Shown here: positions 13,938-19,943 of the stretch, piece by piece
Position numbering within the stretch: the first letter of the stretch is position 1
Layout of the letters: each line of letters opens with the position of its first letter
From: an uncultured Victivallales bacterium
GTDB taxonomy: Bacteria; Verrucomicrobiota; Lentisphaeria; Oligosphaerales; JAFGRS01
Length of the DNA: 19,943 nucleotides
NCBI GenBank assembly: GCA_903834675.1
Contig: CAILKC010000874.1
Location: 1 to 19,943, forward strand
Direction of reading: 5' to 3'
Notes under the pieces: model-generated
Seen by the model: only the letters and a program-made list of their open reading frames with translations
Told to the model about the DNA's origin: nothing
Databases searched by the model: none
Program-made: the position numbers and the translations under genes

Positions 13938-14867
13938 GTGGCCGATCCTATCCTCCAGATCTGCGGCGTGTCACATGCGTTTGGCCGCAGCCGGATCCTC
14001 TATAACCTCAACCTCGAGATTCAGCGCGGGCATTTCATCGGCCTGGTGGGTCCCAGCGGCTGCGGCAAGTCGACGCTGTTGCGGGCGATCGTCGGAACCC
14101 ATCCACCCCAGTGCGGGCGCATTCTGATCCACGGGGACGGCGGCCCCCGGATAGTGAACGCTCCGGGACGCGACCGCGGAATCGTCTACCAGCGTTACTC
14201 CCTGTTTCCCCACCTCACCGCCCAGGAGAATGTGGCCTACGGCCTGATGGTGGATCAGACCAGCACGTCCTGCCGCTGGTTCAGGCGGGCGCACTGGCGG
14301 GCTTTGCGTCGCACTCACCTTGACGAGGCCGCGGCATTCTTGCAGCGCCTGAAACTCGGCGAGGCTCTGCATCGCTACCCGCCGGAAATGTCGGGGGGGA
14401 TGTGCCAGCGCGTCGCCATCGCGCAAGCGCTGATTATGAAGCCCGCCGTCCTGCTCCTGGATGAGCCCTTCGGCGCCCTTGACGAGGCGACGCGAGAGGA
14501 ACTGCAGCGGGTCTTGCTGACCCTCCGCGCCGAGAACCAGGCGGCCTGCCGTCGCCACGAACTCCCGCCCCATACGGTGGTGCTGGTCACCCACGAGATC
14601 AACGAGGCCATCTTCGTCAGCGACCGTGTCGTCGGTCTTTCGCAGTACTGGGACTGGAAAGGGGCAGGGGAGAGCGAGTGCCCCGGCGCCACCTTCGTCT
14701 ACGACCAGCCCGCCCCCGTCTTCGCCCCCGACGATCCCCGCGATTTCCTCTCCTTCCGCGACCAGAAAGAGGAGATCCTCCGGGTGGTGTTTGAGCCGGC
14801 GCACAGCCAGGCCCACCGCGAATATTTCAGCCTGGCGGCCCAAGCGTCAGGAAAGAGCCCCGCATGA
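13938..14867 (+). CDS. ABC importer ATPase, TauB/SsuB-like, with C-terminal extension
   Basis: The 309-residue cytoplasmic ATPase has a complete nucleotide site: Walker A GPSGCGKST (38-46), Q-loop YQRYSLF (Q85), signature MSGGMCQRV (151-159), Walker B VLLLDEP (171-177), D-loop, and switch His219 in LVTHE. It begins at GTG 13938 with GAGG upstream, four bases after the permease stop. It is longer than typical TauB/SsuB (about 255 residues): an insertion around 106-125 and about 75 residues after the vWA-like ABC core end (from 235, including CPGATFVYDQPAPVF). The extension could bind a regulator. Its stop overlaps the AAA+ start (ATGA). Confidence 0.92.
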   Translation: MADPILQICGVSHAFGRSRILYNLNLEIQRGHFIGLVGPSGCGKSTLLRAIVGTHPPQCGRILIHGDGGPRIVNAPGRDRGIVYQRYSLFPHLTAQENVAYGLMVDQTSTSCRWFRRAHWRALRRTHLDEAAAFLQRLKLGEALHRYPPEMSGGMCQRVAIAQALIMKPAVLLLDEPFGALDEATREELQRVLLTLRAENQAACRRHELPPHTVVLVTHEINEAIFVSDRVVGLSQYWDWKGAGESECPGATFVYDQPAPVFAPDDPRDFLSFRDQKEEILRVVFEPAHSQAHREYFSLAAQASGKSPA

Positions 14868-16708
14868 ATACTGCTGCCCCTGATTTCCTCTTCGAGGCGG
14901 GACGGATCGTCAACTCGGGACAGGCCCGCACCCTCATCCTCAGTGGGAACATCGCCGACCTCTTCCGTTGCGGCGAAGGGCAGGACGAGGACTATCTGCC
15001 GCTGGTGGACCTGCTGGCCCGGCAGTGGGCTCTGCCCAGCGCGCTGCTGGTCATCTACGAACTGAACGGCCCGGTCCGTTTCCTGAGTTCTGCCGACGCC
15101 CAGAAGATGAAGGACGCCTGGGGAGCGCTCCACGACGAAGATAACCAGCGCGCGATCGACCTGGCGCTGGCCCGTACCCGCAGACGCATCGCCGAATTGC
15201 AGCAGGAGCCCAGGAACGGCTTCGATGAGTGCCTGGCCAAGGCGAAGGGGAACCCGACCTACGCCCTGGAGCTACTGCGCCAGATGTGCCTCTGTTCGCG
15301 CCTCAATCGCGACGGCGTTCCCCTGTTGTGGGAGGACTTGATCATCATCGTCGAGGGCGCTGACTTCCTCATCCCCGAGGGAGATATCGGGCGGCTGTCG
15401 GACGTGGACCGGCAGCGTGTAGCCATCTGCCGGGACTGGTTCTCCGACCCCGGTTTTGTCAATGGCAAGGACACCGTGGTGCTCCTTTCCGAGTCCCGCA
15501 GCCTGCTGAACAGCAAGGTGGCCCGCCTGCCGCAGCTCCTTGAAGTCGAGGTCCCCTCGCCGAGCGAGGACGACCGCGCGGGCTTCATCCGCTGGTTCAG
15601 CCGGAGCTTGCCCGCTGGCCGCACGCTGAAGCTGTGGGGATCGCAGGAGAACCTCGCCGCGGTGACCGCCGGGCTTTCCTTCCATGCGTTGCTCCAACTG
15701 CTGCGCCTGGCGGCTCACGCCGATCTCACGCTGAAGCCCGAGACCGTCATCGCCAAGGTCGAGAGTTTCATCCAGGACCAGTTAGGGGAGGATGTGGTCG
15801 AGTTCAAGCGGCCCGAGCACACCCTGAAGGACGTGGTCGGCTTCGGGAGACTGAAGGCGTTTCTGAAGGAGGAATTTGTGCCCCGCGTTCGCGCTACGGG
15901 CAAGAGCGCCCTGCCGGGGGCCGTGGTCGGGGGGCCTATCGGCGCCGGGAAGAGCTTCCTCCTTGAGGCCGTGGCGGGCGAACTTGGCATCGTGGTACTG
16001 GTGCTGAAGAATATCCGCAGCAAGTGGTTCGGCGAGACCGACGTGATCTTCGAGCGCCTGCGCCGCATCATCCGTGCTCTGGACAAGTCGCTGGTGTTTG
16101 TGGACGAGGCGGACACCCAGTTTGGCGGTCTCGGCGAGGGAACCCACGATACGGAACGACGCCTCACGGGCAAGGTGCAGGCCATGATGTCCGACCCCGC
16201 GCTGAGGGGGAAGACCTCCTGGCTGCTCATCACCGCGCGCATCCACCTGCTTTCGCCGGACATCCGGCGCCCCGGCCGGGCCGGCAGTCTGGTCATCCCC
16301 GTTCTCGACCCTGAAGGCGACGACCTCGACGATTTTATCGCCTGGATGATCAAACCCGTCTTCCAGAAAAGCGCGGCGTGGCCAGACCTCAGGAGCGCCG
16401 CCCAGGCTCTGCGCGACCAGACCCGCGGCTACTATGCCGCCGCCTTTGCCGAGGTGCGCTCCGACTTGATCGCGGCGGCGGAACTGCGCCAGCAACCGGG
16501 ACTGACGCTCGAAGCTATTCGCGACGTTCTGGCTGACCACCTGCTCCCCGCGGTTGAGTCCACCCGCCGCTATCAGGCCCTCCAAGCCCTGGTCAATTGC
16601 ACCCGGCGTTCCCTCCTGCCCGCCCTGCCTGCCGGCCAGGATTTTGATGGCCGCAGGGCTGACTGGGCCCGGGAACTGCGCCTCCTCGAGGCTCAGGGCG
16701 TGGGCTGA
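14864..16708 (+). CDS. Tandem AAA+ ATPase with degenerate first module
   Basis: The 614-residue protein has two AAA-like halves. The first (about 20-250) shows only traces: LILSGNIADLF near the start, a degenerate Walker B (LIIIVEGADFL, 159-169) and a sensor-like LLSESRSLLNSKVARLPQLLEVEVP; there is no Walker A. The second (about 315-510) is a classic FtsH/Cdc48-like module: Walker A GGPIGAGKS (356-364), Walker B VFVDEAD (411-417), sensor-1 region LLITARIHLLSP, and RRPGR with likely arginine fingers. This dead-plus-live plan recalls cyanobacterial Ycf46-type ATPases. It probably remodels a protein complex, and in this context PspA assemblies or the importer are candidates. ATG 14864 overlaps the ABC ATPase stop, so it belongs to the same transcript. 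Confidence 0.85.
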   Translation: MNTAAPDFLFEAGRIVNSGQARTLILSGNIADLFRCGEGQDEDYLPLVDLLARQWALPSALLVIYELNGPVRFLSSADAQKMKDAWGALHDEDNQRAIDLALARTRRRIAELQQEPRNGFDECLAKAKGNPTYALELLRQMCLCSRLNRDGVPLLWEDLIIIVEGADFLIPEGDIGRLSDVDRQRVAICRDWFSDPGFVNGKDTVVLLSESRSLLNSKVARLPQLLEVEVPSPSEDDRAGFIRWFSRSLPAGRTLKLWGSQENLAAVTAGLSFHALLQLLRLAAHADLTLKPETVIAKVESFIQDQLGEDVVEFKRPEHTLKDVVGFGRLKAFLKEEFVPRVRATGKSALPGAVVGGPIGAGKSFLLEAVAGELGIVVLVLKNIRSKWFGETDVIFERLRRIIRALDKSLVFVDEADTQFGGLGEGTHDTERRLTGKVQAMMSDPALRGKTSWLLITARIHLLSPDIRRPGRAGSLVIPVLDPEGDDLDDFIAWMIKPVFQKSAAWPDLRSAAQALRDQTRGYYAAAFAEVRSDLIAAAELRQQPGLTLEAIRDVLADHLLPAVESTRRYQALQALVNCTRRSLLPALPAGQDFDGRRADWARELRLLEAQGVG

Positions 16709-16714
16709 CTTCCA

Positions 16715-16730
16715 GTCCGACGGGTCGGAC
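16715..16730 (+). other. Short hairpin after the AAA+ gene
   Basis: GTCCGA-CGGG-TCGGAC is a perfect inverted repeat six bases after the AAA+ stop codon. There is no T-run, so intrinsic termination is uncertain. It and the 143-bp gap weaken the case that the kinase is in the same transcript. Confidence 0.4.
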
Positions 16731-16851
16731 GGCTCAGCGCGCCGATCGCCATGCGTATCTGCCCTCTTGCCCCCGCGTTGGACAGCGAGCCGCCTGCGCC
16801 CTAGGTTACCGGCGTGTACGGGCGGCGGCGTTGCCACTGGGGGGTCCGGTC

Positions 16852-19701
16852 GTGCTCTTCTCGTTCCACTGTCCAGCCTGCAAGAGCAAGCTTGAAGCCG
16901 ATGCCTCGTTGAGTGGCAGCCAGGCCGACTGTCCGCACTGCGCTGCGCCGGTGGCCATTCCCGAAGGCCGCGTCGCTGCTGGGACCACGCTGGCCGGGTT
17001 CCGCCTCGACCGCCGGTTGGGCAAGGGTGGCATGGGCGAGGTCTACCTGGCCCAGCAGCTCTCCGTGAGGCGGCAGGTCGCGGTCAAGATTCTGCCGCCG
17101 GGCTTCGCCGAGAACCCGGAGGCCATTCAGCGCTTCATGCACGAAGGCCGCCTGGCGGCAAAGTTGGACCATTTCAACATCGTGACCGTCTTCGAGGCCG
17201 GCGAGGACAACGGCCACTTTTACCTCGCCATGGCCTACATCGAGGGCGAGTCTCTGGACCAGCGTCTGAAGCGGGACAAGGTCCTGCCTGAAGCCGAGGC
17301 CCTTGGCATCATCCGCACGATGGCCGACGCCCTGGCCTATGCCTGGGACGAGTTCCAGCTCCTGCACCGCGATCTCAAGCCGGCCAATATCATGGTCGAC
17401 CGTCGCGGTCGCGTCTTTCTCATGGACCTGGGCCTGGCCAAGAGCCTCGGCGAAGAGAACGGCATGACCCTCTCGGGCGCCGTCATCGGGACGCCGCAGT
17501 ACATGAGTCCGGAGCAGGCTCAGGGTCTCTCCGACCTCGGGGTGCCGACGGACGTCTACGCGCTCGGGGCCACTCTGTACCATCTCGTCACCGGCACGCC
17601 GCCGTTCAGCGGTGACAGCGCCCTGGGTATGCTCAATCAGCACGTGCATGCGCCCTTGCCGCCGCCGCGCTCACGCAATCCGCAGGTGAGCGAAGCCTGC
17701 AGTCAGTTGATCGAGACGATGATGGCCAAGCAGCCCGCTGCGCGCTACGGCGACTGGCACGCTCTCGTTGCCGATATCGACCGGGTGCGGCAGGGTGCGG
17801 TACCCGCCGTTGCCCCGTCGGTAGTGCCGTCTTCGGGCGGTCCTATTTCAGCCCAGGCGCCCGGGGTTGCCGCCGCACCCCCAGACGTCAGCCAGGCCGA
17901 CCCCCTGCGACCGCCGCAGGAAGCCTCGCTCGGCCTGCGGCGGGCCCCGCCTTCGTCGGTGACCCCTGTGGTGCCGATCGCGACCAGGCGCCCGAGCTGG
18001 TTGACTCTCGGCCTGGCGGCTGCGGTGCTCGTCGTGCTGGCCCTGATCAGCGTGCTGGTGGTCTCACGGCGGGGTCGGCCCGCCGCCTCTCCCTCTGAGG
18101 CAGCCGCAGCTGCTTTGCCAACGCCCAAGCCAGCGCCAGCCTTGGCTCCGGCGCCCACGGTTCCGCCGGTGGTCGCCTCCGCCGGTCCCGTTGCCGGCCA
18201 GCCGTGGACGGTACCGGAGGTCGGCATGGAGTTCGTCTGGATCAAGCCGATGAATCTGTGGGTGGGAAAGTACGAAATGACCAACGGGGAGTACCGGAAG
18301 AAGGAGCCGGGGCACGACTCGAAGACGTACGATGGGCTCGATCTGAACGGGGACCGGCAGCCGGTGGTCGTGGTGGGTTGGGGCGACGCCTGTGCCTATG
18401 CGGAGTGGCTGACGGAACGGGAACGGGCGGCCGGACGCCTGCCGACTGGCCTGCGCTACCGCCTGCCAACCGAGGACGAGTTCATGGTCTACGCTCAGTG
18501 CGGAGATGGACGCGAGTATCCGTGGGGCAACGAATGGCCGCCGAAGAGCGGCCAGGCCGGGAACTACTCGGGCGAGGAATCGGCGTGGAAGGGTAGGCTG
18601 GCAGGGTACCTTGATGGCCACCCCGCGACCTGCGTTGTGGAGAAGAGCTGGGCGAACCCTTGGGGCCTCTACGGCGTGGGTGGAAATGTCTGGGAGGGCT
18701 GCGCGAGCGACACGAACCCGAAGCCCACCTTCGGCGGCTGGCGTGGCGCCTGCTGGGCCGCCAGCCCTCAGGAGCTCCTGCGCTGCGCCTGCCGCTTCCC
18801 CTACGGCAATGCCTCGAGTAAGAGCCCCTTTACCGGCTTCCGCTTGGTGTTGTCCCCCGGTCCGGCCGCAACGACAGCCACCACGGCCGCTCCGCCCGTC
18901 TTGGGCCAGCCCTGGACCGTGCCTGCCCTGGGGCTGGAGTTGGTGTGGGTCGCCCCCGGCAGTTTCCAGATGGGGGCGGCGGATGCGGCAGACTGCGAGA
19001 AGCCGGTGCATACCGTGCGAATCTCGCAGGGCTTCTGGATGGGGACGTATCAGGTGACCCAGGCGGAGTACGAGGCGGTGATAGGGAAGAACCTGAGCCG
19101 CTTCAAGGGCGCGCGCAATCCGGTCGAGCAGGTGTCGTGGAACGACGCCACGGCCTTCTGCGCGAAGCTGACGGAGCGGGAGCAGAAGTCGGGGCGTCTG
19201 CCCGCAGGGCACGAGTACCGCCTGCCGACCGAGGCGGAGTGGGAGTACGCAGCGCGGGGCGGGGCCGGCTCCAAGGGCTACACCTATGCCGGCTCGAACG
19301 TCGTCGACGAGGTAGCCTGGTACTACGGCAACTCGGGCGACAGGCCACTGGACGACGCAGAGGCGGACGGCAATAAACGGGAGAGTAACGCCATCAGCAA
19401 TAAGTGCCGGACGCACCCCGTGGGTCAGAAGAAGCCGAACGAACTGGGGCTGTACGACCTGTCAGGCAACGTCTGGGAATGGTGTCTGGACTGGTACGAC
19501 GACACCTACTACGCGAAGAGTCCCGGAACAGACCCCGTGAATCTGCGGGCGACAACCCTGCGCGCTTGTCGCGGCGGCGGCTGGATCTATGGCGCCGGGT
19601 CCGTGCGGTTGGCCTCCCGGGAGAAGGACAAGCCGACCGACCGCTTCCATTTCACGGGCTTCCGCGCCTGCCTGGCGCCGCCGCTCCCCGCCGCGCCGTA
19701 G
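16852..19701 (+). CDS. Membrane Ser/Thr kinase with zinc ribbon and two FGE-sulfatase-like domains
   Basis: GTG 16852 is chosen as start (G-rich ribosome site eight bases upstream), giving 949 residues. Residues 1-38 hold a zinc ribbon (C7-x2-C10, C27-x2-C30). Residues about 50-312 are a Hanks-type kinase: glycine loop GKGGMGEVY, Lys79, Glu98, HRDLKPAN (Asp174, Asn179), DLG in place of DFG (Asp192), and SPE. A Pro/Ala linker leads to one TM helix (about 384-404), so the rest is outside the cytoplasm. Two FGE-sulfatase-like domains follow (about 450-668 and 684-942), each with YRLPTE, GNVWE and TGFR motifs. Formylglycine-generating activity is unlikely: the first keeps one candidate cysteine (C645 in LRCACR) but not the partner, and the second has LAS there. 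Such domains in kinases probably sense ligands. Placed after the AAA+ gene, it may regulate the PspA/ABC module. Confidence 0.88.
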   Translation: MLFSFHCPACKSKLEADASLSGSQADCPHCAAPVAIPEGRVAAGTTLAGFRLDRRLGKGGMGEVYLAQQLSVRRQVAVKILPPGFAENPEAIQRFMHEGRLAAKLDHFNIVTVFEAGEDNGHFYLAMAYIEGESLDQRLKRDKVLPEAEALGIIRTMADALAYAWDEFQLLHRDLKPANIMVDRRGRVFLMDLGLAKSLGEENGMTLSGAVIGTPQYMSPEQAQGLSDLGVPTDVYALGATLYHLVTGTPPFSGDSALGMLNQHVHAPLPPPRSRNPQVSEACSQLIETMMAKQPAARYGDWHALVADIDRVRQGAVPAVAPSVVPSSGGPISAQAPGVAAAPPDVSQADPLRPPQEASLGLRRAPPSSVTPVVPIATRRPSWLTLGLAAAVLVVLALISVLVVSRRGRPAASPSEAAAAALPTPKPAPALAPAPTVPPVVASAGPVAGQPWTVPEVGMEFVWIKPMNLWVGKYEMTNGEYRKKEPGHDSKTYDGLDLNGDRQPVVVVGWGDACAYAEWLTERERAAGRLPTGLRYRLPTEDEFMVYAQCGDGREYPWGNEWPPKSGQAGNYSGEESAWKGRLAGYLDGHPATCVVEKSWANPWGLYGVGGNVWEGCASDTNPKPTFGGWRGACWAASPQELLRCACRFPYGNASSKSPFTGFRLVLSPGPAATTATTAAPPVLGQPWTVPALGLELVWVAPGSFQMGAADAADCEKPVHTVRISQGFWMGTYQVTQAEYEAVIGKNLSRFKGARNPVEQVSWNDATAFCAKLTEREQKSGRLPAGHEYRLPTEAEWEYAARGGAGSKGYTYAGSNVVDEVAWYYGNSGDRPLDDAEADGNKRESNAISNKCRTHPVGQKKPNELGLYDLSGNVWEWCLDWYDDTYYAKSPGTDPVNLRATTLRACRGGGWIYGAGSVRLASREKDKPTDRFHFTGFRACLAPPLPAAP

Positions 19702-19786
19702 GCGTCTGCCGTGGGCTGAGACGCTGGTCACGACCGGCTCGGCGAAACCGCCTTGCAGCAACCCCAGGCGCTTCCCATTCCGCCCT

Positions 19787-19806
19787 TCGTCCGCCGCGGC
19801 GAACGA
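19787..19806. repeat. Imperfect 20-bp palindrome downstream of the kinase
   Basis: The 10-bp arms match at 9 of 10 positions around a CCGCGG-type centre (19794-19799). It sits 85 bp after the kinase stop and only 9 bp before a larger hairpin. Confidence 0.5.
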
Positions 19807-19814
19807 GGGGCGTT

Positions 19815-19864
19815 GGAGGGCGCCGCTGCGTCGGCGCCGCGGCGGCCACGCAGGGCCGCCCTCC
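19815..19864. repeat. Large imperfect hairpin downstream of the kinase
   Basis: Arms 19815-19831 and 19848-19864 pair at 15 of 17 positions around a 16-nt GC-rich loop. It could be a transcription end signal lacking a T-run, or a remnant of a dispersed repeat. It does not share the stem sequences of the repeats at the start of the window. Confidence 0.55.
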
Positions 19865-19943
19865 AGGCGATCCGCCACGTCCCGGCCGGATCGGAAGGGG
19901 AACCGCGTCAACAAGTCTCGTTCCGGTAGGTCCGGCCACAGCC

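Larger units (their letters stand above)
19702..19943. other. Gene-free 3' end of window
   Basis: Open frames here on the minus strand are low-complexity, Arg/Pro-rich shadows. I see no start with a ribosome site, no tRNA and no T-run terminator. It contains the inverted repeats listed separately. Confidence 0.55.

Noticed and set aside
11982..14867. Phosphate (Pst) transporter
   Set aside because: Pst has two different permeases. There is one TauC/SsuC-like permease and the binding protein looks NMT1/TauA-like.
16778..16807. Promoter for the kinase (TTGGAC and TAGGTT, 18-bp gap)
   Set aside because: Both hexamers match the consensus poorly, and the promoter rules of this lineage are unknown.
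19702..19943. Partial minus-strand gene at the window end
   Set aside because: The translated frames are low-complexity and Arg/Pro/Gly-rich with no recognisable motif or ribosome site.

Overview
This is a GC-rich bacterial chromosome segment. Lineage is inferred from gene content only: a DUF1080 lipoprotein with HEAT repeats, a membrane Ser/Thr kinase fused to FGE-sulfatase-like domains, and high GC all point to Planctomycetota, another PVC-superphylum group or a similar environmental phylum such as Armatimonadota. I cannot place it more closely.

Region 1 (1-1020) is a repeat block. Twelve 33-bp tandem units (two of them cut to 24 bp) each carry the same 6-bp hairpin (CGCCTG / CAGGCG). They are punctuated by a second element made of the tetranucleotide GGAG followed by a 7-bp hairpin (GCGGTGG / CCACCGC). 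A REP-associated tyrosine transposase (RAYT, minus strand, 242-727) sits inside one copy of this second element and splits it. The whole resembles a REP/BIME system with its transposase next to it.

Region 2 (1021-5589) holds two divergent genes. On the minus strand is a 999-residue lipoprotein with a DUF1080 domain, a long HEAT-repeat body and a C-terminal beta-rich module. On the plus strand is an enolase-superfamily sugar-acid dehydratase of the ManD/RspA type. The 357-bp gap between them contains two adjacent palindromes.

Region 3 (5780-16708, probably continuing to 19701) is the most interesting part: a plus-strand run of nine tightly packed genes plus a kinase. In order: a secreted substrate-binding protein fused to an OmpA-like domain; an exported von Willebrand A protein with a C-terminal membrane anchor; a membrane-anchored substrate-binding protein with a degenerate OmpA-like domain; a two-TM coiled-coil protein of unknown family; a PspA/IM30 homologue; a soluble substrate-binding protein, permease and ATPase forming one TauABC/SsuABC-type ABC importer; a tandem AAA+ ATPase whose first module looks dead; and a Ser/Thr kinase with an N-terminal zinc ribbon, one TM segment and two extracytoplasmic FGE-sulfatase-like domains.

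Three paralogous binding proteins serve a single permease, and two of them carry cell-wall-type domains. Together with PspA, the AAA+ ATPase and the kinase, this suggests an envelope-associated module that couples ligand occupancy in the periplasm to membrane maintenance or signalling. The ligand is not determined. The final 242 bases hold no recognisable gene, only GC-rich inverted repeats.
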